64,000 nt of DNA, taken from JAWKXU01 sp964468045. GTDB taxonomy: Bacteria; Pseudomonadota; Alphaproteobacteria; Sphingomonadales; Sphingomonadaceae. The translations under genes and the position numbers were made by a program. The stretch spans positions 62,001 through 126,000 of the forward strand of contig CAYXTO010000006.1 of NCBI GenBank assembly GCA_964468045.1. Reading direction: 5' to 3'. The notes beneath the pieces were generated by a model, which was not told the origin of the DNA, did not search any database, and saw only the letters and a list, made by a program, of their open reading frames with translations. This document shows positions 16,727 through 24,248 of this stretch, piece after piece. Positions within the stretch are counted from its first letter, which is position 1. Each line of letters starts with the position of its first letter.

Positions 16727-18007
16727 ATGTTCGGCAATCTCGATCTCGGTCATATGACGGGTGTCGTACTCGGCCTCGGGCTGGGCTTGCTGGTCGGCGT
16801 GCAACGCGGATGGACCCTGCGCAACCGGCCCGAGGGCACGCGCTTCGCCGGCATCCGCACCTTCGCCCTGATGGGGCTGGCCGGTGGAATCGCAGGCACG
16901 CTCCATGCCCAGGCCCGCGGCCCGGCCACGATCCTGCTGGCGGCGGCGGCCCTGCTGGTGCTGATCGGCTATGCCCGGGCGAGCCGGGGCAAGGGGCAGG
17001 AGCAGGGGGATGTCAGCGGCACCGGCAGCCTGGTCGGCCTGCTGACGCTCGCCTGCGGGTTCCTCGCCGGCAGCGGGGAGCGGCTGCTGGGCACGACCGT
17101 CGCCGTCATCATGATCCTGCTGCTGTCGCTGCGCACCCAGTTGCACGGCTGGGTCAGCCGGCTGAGCGAAACCGAGGTCCTGTCGATCGCCCGCTTCGCG
17201 CTGATCGCGATGGTCATCCTGCCATTGCTGCCGGACCAGGGATACGGCCCCTATCAGGCGTGGAACCCGCGCCAGCTCTGGATGGTGGTGGTGATGGTCT
17301 CCGGCTTTTCCTTCGCCGGCTATTTCGCGTCGAAGGCGCTCGGCGCGACGCGCGGCCTGCTGGCCACCGCCGCCGCCGGCTCGATGGTTTCCTCCACCGC
17401 CGTGACGGCCGATCTCGCCACGCGGCTGCGCGACGGCTCGGCCCCGCCCCCGCTCCTGGCGGCCGGGATCTGCGCGGCATCCCTGGTCATGGTCCTGCGG
17501 GTGATGCTGCTGGTCGGCGTGCTGGCTCCCTTCGCCCTCGCGCGCTTCACGCTGCTGGTAACCCCCGCGGCGCTGCTCAGCCTGCTGTTCGCCCTCTGGT
17601 TCCTGCGCCGCGCCGATTGGGGCCGGCAGCAAGCCCCGGCGGAGGTCGGCGTGAAGAACCCCTTCGACCTCGGCCCCGCGCTGTTGCTGACGGCGATGGT
17701 CATGGCCCTGACCGTGGCCGCGCATTGGGTGCTCGACCGCTATGGCGACCGGGGGCTGGCCACCGTACTGGCGATTTCCGGCACGGTGGATGTCGATTCC
17801 ACGATCATCACCATGGGCAGCCTGCCGCAAGGTATGCTGACCGCGCGCACCGCCGCGCTGGTGCTGGCCGTGCCGGTTACGCTCAATACCCTGTTCAAGG
17901 GCGGGGTGACGATCGGCCTGGCCGGGTGGCGCGGTGGGCGCTCGGGCGCCCTGCCCTTGCTGGGCGTGGCCCTGACAGTGGTGGCGACCTGCGCCCTGCT
18001 GGGCTGA
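16727..18007 (+). CDS. MgtC/SapB and DUF4010 membrane protein
   Basis: Integral membrane protein of 426 residues with about 12 hydrophobic segments. The N-terminal about 130 residues resemble MgtC/SapB (GVVLGLGLGLLVGVQRGW, then GTRFAGIRTFALMGLAGGIAG). The rest is DUF4010, including SKALGATRGLLATAAAGSMV and SGTVDVDSTIITMGSL. Start chosen at MFGNLDLG after GAGGGCGGC; an upstream in-frame ATG adds 14 residues. Function is unknown, with Mg2+ or other solute homeostasis suggested only by the MgtC similarity. The repeat element lies between its stop and the converging phosphohexomutase gene. Confidence 0.85.
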   Translation: MFGNLDLGHMTGVVLGLGLGLLVGVQRGWTLRNRPEGTRFAGIRTFALMGLAGGIAGTLHAQARGPATILLAAAALLVLIGYARASRGKGQEQGDVSGTGSLVGLLTLACGFLAGSGERLLGTTVAVIMILLLSLRTQLHGWVSRLSETEVLSIARFALIAMVILPLLPDQGYGPYQAWNPRQLWMVVVMVSGFSFAGYFASKALGATRGLLATAAAGSMVSSTAVTADLATRLRDGSAPPPLLAAGICAASLVMVLRVMLLVGVLAPFALARFTLLVTPAALLSLLFALWFLRRADWGRQQAPAEVGVKNPFDLGPALLLTAMVMALTVAAHWVLDRYGDRGLATVLAISGTVDVDSTIITMGSLPQGMLTARTAALVLAVPVTLNTLFKGGVTIGLAGWRGGRSGALPLLGVALTVVATCALLG

Positions 18008-18018
18008 ACGACGGCAGG

Positions 18019-18090
18019 GCCTGGAAATTCGCCTGCTTTCCGTGATTTCCGAGTCAGCAAGTGATTCCACTTGCTTCGAAATCACTCTAA
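18019..18090 (-). repeat. Structured intergenic repeat, copy 2
   Basis: A 72-base element matching 8974-9044. Nested perfect stems are visible: outer GTGATTTC / GAAATCAC (8 base pairs) and inner AGCAAGTG / CACTTGCT (8 base pairs, ATTC loop). On the minus strand it again begins at the TAG stop codon of the preceding gene, here the phosphohexomutase. Orientation and position relative to the stop are the same as in copy 1. Confidence 0.82.
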
Positions 18091-19490
18091 TGCGCCGCCT
18101 GCGGCCCGCGTTCCAGGCCTGACTGGGCAAGCTGGCTGTCGATCTGGGCCATCAGCCGGACCAGCCCTTCCTCGCTTTCGCTTTCGGCGCGGGCGACCAG
18201 CACATCCTGCGTGTTCGACGCACGCAGCAGCCACCAGCCATCGGCGGTGCTGACGCGGACCCCGTCGGTCGAATCGACATCCGCCCCCGCCGCGGCCAGC
18301 CGCTGCTTCACCTCGTCGACCACTGCGAACTTGCGAGATTCATCGACCTGGAACCGCATTTCCGGCGTGTTGATCAGCGCCGGCATGGCGCCGCGCAATT
18401 CCGTCACCGATTTGCCGAGATTGGCGCTGGCCGCGATCAGCCGGACCGCCGCGTAAAGCGCGTCGTCGAACCCGTAATAACGATGGGCGAAGAAGACATG
18501 GCCGCTCATCTCGCCCGCCAGCGGAGCGCCGGTTTCCTTCATCTTCGACTTGATCAGGCTGTGCCCGGTCTTCCACATCACCGGTTTGCCGCCCAGCTCG
18601 GCGACCCGGTCGAACAGCGCGCGCGAGGCCTTCACATCGGCGATGATGGTGGCGCCCGGCTCTGTCCGCAGCAGATCCTCGGCATAGATCATCAGCAGCT
18701 GGTCGCCCCAGATGATCCGCCCTTTCCCGTCGATCGCCCCGATCCGGTCGCCATCTCCGTCGAAGGCGATGCCGAAATCGAGCTGCTTCTCCGCCACCAG
18801 CTTGCGCAAATCCTCCAGGTTCTTTTCCTCGGTCGGATCGGGGTGATGGTTGGGGAAATTGCCATCGACCTCGGTGTAGAGCAGGTGATGCTCGCCCGGT
18901 AGCCGGGCGGCCAGCTGCTCCAGCACCGGGCCGGCCGCGCCATTGCCCGCATCCCAGCCGATCCGCAGCCCGGCCATCCGATCGGGATCGACGCCATCCA
19001 GCCCGGCCAGCAGCCGCTCGACATAGGCCGCCTGCACATCGCGGCTTTCCACCGCGCCATTGCCGTCGGCCCAGGCGCCTGCGCGGGCGAGACGGCCCAG
19101 CTCCAGGATGTCGGCGCCGAAGAACGGACGGCCCTGGAACACCATCTTGAACCCGTTGTAATTGGCCGGATTATGGCTCCCGGTGATCTGGATGCCGCCG
19201 TCCACGTCATCCGCCGATGCTTCCGCGTAATAGAGCATCGGCGTCGGCCCCATTCCGATCCGGACCACATCGCAACCGCTGGCGTTCAGCCCTTCGATCA
19301 GCGCATGTTCGAGCAGGGGCGAGCTGACGCGGCCATCGTAGCCGACCGCGACCTTCGTGCCGCCCGCCGCGCGCAGCAGGGTCGCAAAGCCGCGCCCGAT
19401 CGCCCGGGCATCGTCCGGCCCCAGCGTGGAGCCGATGATGCCGCGAATGTCGTACTCACGCAGGACTGTCGGATGGAACTGGTGCTTCAT
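18087..19490 (-). CDS. Phosphomannomutase / phosphoglucomutase
   Basis: Alpha-D-phosphohexomutase of 467 residues that interconverts hexose 1- and 6-phosphates for polysaccharide and nucleotide-sugar synthesis. The phosphoserine loop TGSHNPANYNG (near residue 103), Mg2+ loop AFDGDGDRIGA (near 244), sugar-specificity loop GEMSGHVFF (near 325) and phosphate-binding loop RASNTQDVLVARAE (near 424) are all intact. The GEMSGH motif fits dual Man/Glc specificity as in AlgC. The ATG overlaps the stop of the J-domain gene (TAATG), so the two are translationally coupled. Confidence 0.95.
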   Translation of the reverse strand: MKHQFHPTVLREYDIRGIIGSTLGPDDARAIGRGFATLLRAAGGTKVAVGYDGRVSSPLLEHALIEGLNASGCDVVRIGMGPTPMLYYAEASADDVDGGIQITGSHNPANYNGFKMVFQGRPFFGADILELGRLARAGAWADGNGAVESRDVQAAYVERLLAGLDGVDPDRMAGLRIGWDAGNGAAGPVLEQLAARLPGEHHLLYTEVDGNFPNHHPDPTEEKNLEDLRKLVAEKQLDFGIAFDGDGDRIGAIDGKGRIIWGDQLLMIYAEDLLRTEPGATIIADVKASRALFDRVAELGGKPVMWKTGHSLIKSKMKETGAPLAGEMSGHVFFAHRYYGFDDALYAAVRLIAASANLGKSVTELRGAMPALINTPEMRFQVDESRKFAVVDEVKQRLAAAGADVDSTDGVRVSTADGWWLLRASNTQDVLVARAESESEEGLVRLMAQIDSQLAQSGLERGPQAAH

Positions 19491-19798
19491 TATCGTCCTT
19501 GCCCGCTATTGCCGCGATCCCGGTCCGGCAGCTTGGACAGCAGCAGATCCCGGGCGGCATTGGCCTGCAGCACCTGCTCGCCGGTTCCGCCCTTGTCCGG
19601 ATGGACGCGGGAGATCAGCCGCCGATGCGCATCGATGATGTCCTGGCGCCGCGCCGTCTTGCCCAGCCCCAGCAAGGCGCGCGCCCGCGCCTCCTCGCTG
19701 GAATGAGCGGAGGGGCCCAGCAGTTCCCACGGCCAGCGCCCCGTCAGCACCCTGCAGCCGACAATGGCGATCAGGGCAATGATCAGCAGCTTGGCCAC
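19490..19798 (-). CDS. Membrane-anchored J-domain protein
   Basis: A 102-residue protein with one N-terminal membrane segment (AKLLIIALIAIVGCRVL) and a C-terminal J domain (about residues 40-95) holding the HPD motif in LISRVHPDKGG. J domains stimulate DnaK ATPase. The GTG start lies 8 bases after the mipZ stop and the stop codon overlaps the phosphohexomutase start. The layout resembles DjlA/TIM14-like J proteins at membranes. Partner and client are unknown. Confidence 0.85.
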   Translation of the reverse strand: MAKLLIIALIAIVGCRVLTGRWPWELLGPSAHSSEEARARALLGLGKTARRQDIIDAHRRLISRVHPDKGGTGEQVLQANAARDLLLSKLPDRDRGNSGQGR

Positions 19799-19806
19799 GG
19801 CCGGAC

Positions 19807-20625
19807 TTACGCGCTGGCGGCCCGGGCCGGCGCGGCCGCCCCGGCGGGCATCGGCAGATTGAGCCCGGCGACCAGCGCCCGCAATTCCTGGCGGGCGACC
19901 AGATGGCTGGTGCCCAGCTCGCCCAGCTGACCCTTGTCGAGCAGGGTCAGGCCCGAGGGGAACAGTTCGCGATAGATGACGCGTTCGGATAGGCCGTTGG
20001 CGACGCGGAAGCCGACCCGCTTGGACAGCTCGGCCAGCGCCTGGTCGATGCGCTTCTGGTTGCGCGCCTCGACATGATGGGTGCGGTTGCGCACCACCAC
20101 CCAGTCCATTTCCCGGCGCTGGTCGCGGATCGTGGCCATGGCCCGCTTCTTGCGCGCTTCCCAGATCAGCTCGGCATAGAAGGAGAGGCGGCGCACCTTG
20201 AAGCTTTCCGCCTCCACCTGGCCGATCAGGTCGAAATCGACGAAGCTGTCGTTCATCGGGGTGACCAGCGTGTCCGCGGCCGTTGCGACATGCCGCGCAA
20301 AGGGATCGTCCCGGCCGGGCGTGTCGAACAGCAGGAAATCGCACTCTTCGCCAAGGCGCGCGGCCAGGGCGTCGAGTTCCTCCACCGTATCGCCTGTAAA
20401 GACATCGAATATGGCGCCGGGCAGATCGATGCCGCGCCGCCGCTCGGTCTCGGCCCGGTTCTCCAGATAGCGGAACAGCGTGCGCTGGCGCGGATCGAGA
20501 TCGATCGCGGCCACCCTTGCGCCCTGATAGGCGAGCGCGATCGCCACGTGCACGGCCGTGGTGGACTTGCCCGTCCCACCTTTCTCATTGGCGAAAACGA
20601 TACGATGCGGCTCGGAGATCGACAC
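19807..20625 (-). CDS. mipZ: Division-plane positioning ATPase MipZ
   Basis: ParA-superfamily ATPase of 272 residues. MipZ forms a polar gradient with ParB and blocks FtsZ assembly away from midcell in Alphaproteobacteria. The N-terminus HRIVFANEKGGTGKSTTAVH is the deviant Walker A typical of MipZ. DLDPRQRTLFRYLENR and LLFDTPGRDDPFARH follow, and VVVRNRTHHVEARNQKRID near residue 180 is characteristic. The start is GTG. It is first of a coupled run with the J-domain and phosphohexomutase genes and is divergent from panC. Confidence 0.94.
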   Translation of the reverse strand: MSISEPHRIVFANEKGGTGKSTTAVHVAIALAYQGARVAAIDLDPRQRTLFRYLENRAETERRRGIDLPGAIFDVFTGDTVEELDALAARLGEECDFLLFDTPGRDDPFARHVATAADTLVTPMNDSFVDFDLIGQVEAESFKVRRLSFYAELIWEARKKRAMATIRDQRREMDWVVVRNRTHHVEARNQKRIDQALAELSKRVGFRVANGLSERVIYRELFPSGLTLLDKGQLGELGTSHLVARQELRALVAGLNLPMPAGAAAPARAASA

Positions 20626-20726
20626 GGCGGCAGCAGGTTTCCCAAGTGAAGTTGATAGAAGCCGCCTGCCCGGTCTAGGACGGCCGGGCGGACAGATGCC
20701 CGCGTCTTATCGGAGGCCCCATCGCG

Positions 20727-21584
20727 GTGCAAACCATCAATCGACTTGACGCCCTGCGCAACACCGTCGCCGAACTGAGGCAGAACGGCCCGGTCGCCTT
20801 CGTGCCCACCATGGGCGCGTTGCATAAAGGCCATCTCACCCTGGTGCGCGAGGCGAAGGGGAAGGCCGCGCATGTCGTGGTGTCGATCTTCGTCAATCCC
20901 ACGCAATTCGGGCCGAACGAGGATCTGGATGCCTATCCACGGCGCCTTGCGGAGGATTCCCGCCTGCTCGAGGCGGAAGGGGTGGAGCTGCTGTGGGCGC
21001 CGGATGTGACGGAGATGTATCCGGCGGGGTTTTCCACCAATATTTCGGTTTCTGGGGTGAGCGAGGGATTCTGCGGCGCTGCCCGGCCCGGCCATTTCGA
21101 CGGCGTGGCGACGGTGGTGAACAAGCTGTTCAACCAGGTGCTGCCCGACATGGCCTTCTTCGGCGAAAAGGATTGGCAGCAGCTCGCCGTGATCCGCCGC
21201 ATGGCGCGCGATCTCGACCTGACCCTGCCCCATGTCGACCGGATCCACGGCGTGCCGACCGTGCGCGAGCCCGATGGCCTGGCGATGAGCAGCCGCAACC
21301 AGTACCTCTCCCCGGCGGAGCGAGACGCCGCCGCCGCGCTGCCCCGGGCGATGCGGGCGGCGATCGGGCGGATCGAAAGCGAGGGCGATGCGGCCGGCGC
21401 GCTGACGGAACTGGAAGGCGCGCTCGGCGCGGCGGGCTTCTCCTCGGTCGATTATGCCGCGCTGGCCGATGCCGACAGCCTCGAGCCGCTTGCCCGTCTG
21501 ACGGAACGGCCGGCCCGGCTGCTGGTGGCCGCGCGCATCGGCAGGACCCGGCTGATCGACAACATGCCGGTTGCTTTCCGCTGA
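20727..21584 (+). CDS. panC: Pantothenate synthetase
   Basis: Condenses pantoate and beta-alanine with ATP to give pantothenate for coenzyme A. The 285 residues hold the nucleotide-binding HIGH-like motif (PTMGALHKGH, residues 27-36), FVNPTQFGPNEDLDAYPR, FFGEKDWQQLAVIRRM near 149 and the KMSKS-like MSSRNQYLS near 186. The start codon is GTG, after GGAGG at 10 bases spacing. It stands alone, divergent from mipZ. Confidence 0.96.
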   Translation: MQTINRLDALRNTVAELRQNGPVAFVPTMGALHKGHLTLVREAKGKAAHVVVSIFVNPTQFGPNEDLDAYPRRLAEDSRLLEAEGVELLWAPDVTEMYPAGFSTNISVSGVSEGFCGAARPGHFDGVATVVNKLFNQVLPDMAFFGEKDWQQLAVIRRMARDLDLTLPHVDRIHGVPTVREPDGLAMSSRNQYLSPAERDAAAALPRAMRAAIGRIESEGDAAGALTELEGALGAAGFSSVDYAALADADSLEPLARLTERPARLLVAARIGRTRLIDNMPVAFR

Positions 21585-21624
21585 ACCACTTGCGCGCCTG
21601 TAAAAAAAAATCGCCACAAGGCAG

Positions 21625-21653
21625 TTGGTAAGCGTATCCGCCCGCGCTAGAAT
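21625..21653 (+). promoter_or_regulatory. Sigma-70-type promoter of the CsgG-like gene
   Basis: TTGGTA and TAGAAT are separated by 17 bases, with the -10 box ending 74 bases before the ATG of the CsgG-like gene. No hairpin was found between panC and this site. Confidence 0.55.
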
Positions 21654-21727
21654 TGCAGCGGGAATTGTTTATCCGGCCAGCATTGCAGGCTGCGGGTGGG
21701 CCTGTCCGAAACAGAGGGAGTTTCACG

Positions 21728-22501
21728 ATGAAGAAGCTGATTGGCGCCGCCGTGGGGCTGGCCCTGACCGCTACCGCCAGCCCGGTGCTGGCCAAGGGCA
21801 AGGACGAATCGTCCGCCCGCAAGCAGCAATCGCAGGGCACGCAGGAAATCCCGCGTTGCACCCGCAATCTGGGTACCGTCGCCATTGTCGAGCCCGACAA
21901 CCAGTGGTGGCGCGAATTCAGCCTCGGCAGTCCGGAGGCGATCATCAAGATCTTCGTGCAGCGTTCCGGCTGCTTCACCATGGTCAATCGCGGCCGGTCG
22001 ATGGAAAACCGCAACATGGAACGCGCGCTGGCCGACAGCGGCGAGCTGCAGGATGGCTCCAACCTCGGCAAGGGCCAGGTCAAGGCCGCGGATTATTTCC
22101 TCCAGCCGGATATCGTGACCACCAACAAGAATTCGGGCGGCGGCGGCTTCGGCGGCTTCCTCGGCAATTTCGTGGGCGGCCCGATCGGGGCGATCGCCGG
22201 CGGGGTCAACATCAAGAAAGGTGAAGCCAACGTCACCCTATCGATCGTCAATGCCCGCACCACGGTGGAAGAGGCGATGACCGAAGGCTATGCCCGCAAG
22301 TCCGACGTCAGCTTCGGCGGCGGCGGCGGTGGTCTGTTCGGCGGCGGCGTGTTCGCCGGCGCTGGTGGCGGCGGTTATCAGAACACGCAGATCGGCCAGA
22401 TCATCGTGCTCGCCTATCTCGATGCCTACACCAAGCTGGTCAGCGAGCTGGGCGGCTTGCCGGCGGATGCCTCCGCAGCGGCGCCGCAGGCCAAGGAATA
22501 G
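21728..22501 (+). CDS. CsgG/HfaB-like secreted protein
   Basis: A 257-residue exported protein. Residues 1-23 form a signal peptide (MKKLIGAAVGLALTATASPVLA) with no lipobox cysteine, unlike canonical CsgG. The CsgG-like core runs from about residue 45 (TVAIVEPDNQWWREF) through IKIFVQRSGCFTMVNRGR, AADYFLQPDIV and IGQIIVLAYLDAYTKLV. Two glycine-rich stretches (about 135-150 and 195-215) are unusual. CsgG forms outer-membrane secretion pores for curli, but no curli genes are nearby, so the role is open. A terminator follows. Confidence 0.75.
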   Translation: MKKLIGAAVGLALTATASPVLAKGKDESSARKQQSQGTQEIPRCTRNLGTVAIVEPDNQWWREFSLGSPEAIIKIFVQRSGCFTMVNRGRSMENRNMERALADSGELQDGSNLGKGQVKAADYFLQPDIVTTNKNSGGGGFGGFLGNFVGGPIGAIAGGVNIKKGEANVTLSIVNARTTVEEAMTEGYARKSDVSFGGGGGGLFGGGVFAGAGGGGYQNTQIGQIIVLAYLDAYTKLVSELGGLPADASAAAPQAKE

Positions 22502-22531
22502 ATCACACCGGCGAGTGCCGGGGTGTTTACG

Positions 22532-22559
22532 GGCGGGGCCGCGAGGCTCCGCCTCTTTT
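22532..22559 (+). terminator. Rho-independent terminator of the CsgG-like gene
   Basis: GGCGGGGCC pairs with GGCTCCGCC (one G-T wobble) around a GCGA tetraloop, followed by TCTTTT. It starts 31 bases after the stop codon. Confidence 0.8.
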
Positions 22560-22688
22560 GCGCCCGCGCCGCGCGCCGATCCTCTTTCCAGCGCTTGACC
22601 GCGCAACCCCTCTCCCGCAGATTGCGGAACGCTGATCATGTGGTCAGCCCAATCCGCGCGGGCGGAACAATCGACAGAGGATCAACTG

Positions 22689-23069
22689 ATGGCCCAATAT
22701 GTGCTGCTTGCAATGACCAACCCGGTCCCGGGCCGGGATGCGGAGTTCAACGACTGGTACGACACTGTCGCTTACCCCACCTACAAGTCGCTGCCGGGGC
22801 TGGTGCCGCTGGGCCGCTTCAAGGCCGTCGACGTCCCCAAGATGTTCCCGTTCCAGATGGACAATCTGTTCGAATATCTCTCGATCTATTATTTCGAGGC
22901 CGACGATCCCGTCGCCTTCATGGACAAGCTGAAGGAAACCTTCCCGGACCGGCCGGAGTACAGCTTCTCCGAGGATATCGACCAGAGCCGCTTCTTCGAG
23001 CCGATCTATGTCGCGATGGGCGACATCAATTTCGCGCCGCTCGACCGCTACGAAGCGCTCAAGCGGTAA
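22689..23069 (+). CDS. EthD-like dimeric alpha/beta-barrel protein
   Basis: A 126-residue protein of a ferredoxin-like fold resembling EthD/DUF families. Segments AQYVLLAMTNPVPGRDAEFN, DWYDTVAYPTYKSLPGL and LFEYLSIYYFEADDP show the usual strand-helix layout. GAGGATCAACTG before the ATG supports this start over an upstream ATG that adds 17 residues. No catalytic residues can be assigned. A related but longer EthD-like protein is encoded at 59362. Function unknown; proteins of this type often sit beside catabolic oxygenases, which is not the case here. Confidence 0.65.
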   Translation: MAQYVLLAMTNPVPGRDAEFNDWYDTVAYPTYKSLPGLVPLGRFKAVDVPKMFPFQMDNLFEYLSIYYFEADDPVAFMDKLKETFPDRPEYSFSEDIDQSRFFEPIYVAMGDINFAPLDRYEALKR

Positions 23070-23104
23070 GACCCGCAAGGACCTGACTGCCAGGGAGTGC
23101 AAGC

Positions 23105-23138
23105 CGTCACTTCATTGCGCGCAGGCGATGAAGTGACG
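23105..23138. other. Long intergenic hairpin without T-run
   Basis: CGTCACTTCAT and ATGAAGTGACG form a perfect 11-base-pair stem with a 12-base loop, between two converging genes. There is no adjacent T-tract on either strand, so it is not a textbook terminator, though position suggests a bidirectional end structure. Confidence 0.55.
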
Positions 23139-23186
23139 CCCTGCCTGCTGATGGGTCCTCAATGGACCGGGGCCGCAGCGTGGCGC

Positions 23187-23870
23187 TCACGCATAGCCGA
23201 GATGCGACACGTCATTGAAGCTGCGCAATTGCCATGTACCATCCTTCGTAACGATCAGCCGGCTGATCGAGGTATTCTCGACGCCCACGAAGGCGAAGGG
23301 CCGGCTTCTGGTGGCCTGCCGGCAGATTTCGCTGATCGTGGCGGCGTGGCTGAGGGCGACCGAAGTGGTGCCGGGGTCGGTCCGGGCGACGACCGCCATG
23401 ATTCCCCGGCTCACGCGTTCAGCGAAGGATGCCGCACTTTCCGCCTGCGGGATCACGTCCCAGCGTTCCTCGACATAGGCTTGCGAGATCAGCGGATGGC
23501 CGGATAACGCGTATTCGTAATAGCTATGCTCCCATTCGCCGAGATGGATCTCGCGCAAATCATCGATCACGACCGGCTGGATCCCCGTCGCGGCGACCAG
23601 TGGTTCGGCGGTCTGATGCGTCCGCCGCAGCGGCGTGACGAAGATATGCGCAATCGCCTCCTTGCCGAGCTGGCCGGCCAGCGCCTGCGCCTGGATCCGC
23701 CCATCGGGAGACAGCTCCGGATCGGACAGGGTGAGTTCACCCAGCTGGACGGTGTTCACGGTCGGCCCGACGCTCGATCCGTGGCGCACGAGTATGATCT
23801 GGCGGGCGCCTTCCGGCATCCGGAAGCGGGCTTGCCCGGTGTGATGGATGGTTCTGGTTCCGCTCGACAT
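23187..23870 (-). CDS. Histidine phosphatase (phosphoglycerate mutase-like) family protein
   Basis: A 227-residue member of the histidine phosphatase superfamily. The catalytic RHG motif appears in QIILVRHGSS near residue 26. Further active-site pieces are VTPLRRTHQTAEPLV (second arginine), the glutamate region IHLGEWEHSYYEY and the second histidine in SVALSHAATISEI. The substrate is unknown. The start is uncertain: the frame is open a further 40 codons upstream, to 23990, and no strong ribosome-binding site decides between the candidates. Confidence 0.8.
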   Translation of the reverse strand: MSSGTRTIHHTGQARFRMPEGARQIILVRHGSSVGPTVNTVQLGELTLSDPELSPDGRIQAQALAGQLGKEAIAHIFVTPLRRTHQTAEPLVAATGIQPVVIDDLREIHLGEWEHSYYEYALSGHPLISQAYVEERWDVIPQAESAASFAERVSRGIMAVVARTDPGTTSVALSHAATISEICRQATRSRPFAFVGVENTSISRLIVTKDGTWQLRSFNDVSHLGYA

Positions 23871-23996
23871 TCCCGGCTTGCCGACCCCGGGGCCGGCCTC
23901 CTCCTTGCTGCTTGCTGACGCAGGTTTCGCAATATCGGCCCCTGCGATCTTTGGCAAACCGCGCCGCGCGCGCAGCCGATATCGCGACAAGCTCGC

Positions 23997-24021
23997 GGAA
24001 ACTTATCCGAAGTGCCTCGTT
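23997..24021 (+). promoter_or_regulatory. Candidate EcfG (general stress sigma) promoter
   Basis: GGAAA, 16 bases, CGTT: one mismatch from the GGAAC-N16-CGTT consensus of alphaproteobacterial EcfG sigma factors. The -10 box ends 23 bases before the ATG of the 56-residue protein. Confidence 0.55.
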
Positions 24022-24044
24022 CCCTCAGTGAAAGGAGAGCTTCA

Positions 24045-24215
24045 ATGTCATCGACCCAAAACCCGGCGAAGCATCGATCCGATGAGCATGAATCCCTCGC
24101 GAAGCAAGCGGATGAGAGCAAGGGCAGGGTAAAGCAGCCGCAGCAGACGGACGACATCATGCGCGAGAAGGACACCGCACGCGGATCGGAGCCGTCCCGC
24201 CATGCCCGCAAATGA
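24045..24215 (+). CDS. Small hydrophilic protein, 56 residues
   Basis: I do not recognise the family. The protein begins MSSTQNPAKHRSDEHESLAK and is strongly polar with many Lys, Glu, Gln and Asp and no hydrophobic core, so it is probably disordered. AAAGGAGAGCTTCA is an excellent ribosome-binding site. A near-consensus EcfG promoter lies directly upstream, so induction in the general stress response is likely. Similar small polar proteins recur through the next 17 kb. Confidence 0.7.
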   Translation: MSSTQNPAKHRSDEHESLAKQADESKGRVKQPQQTDDIMREKDTARGSEPSRHARK

Positions 24216-24248
24216 GGGGTTGACCCGTAGCGGCCCTGCCGTGCCGAT

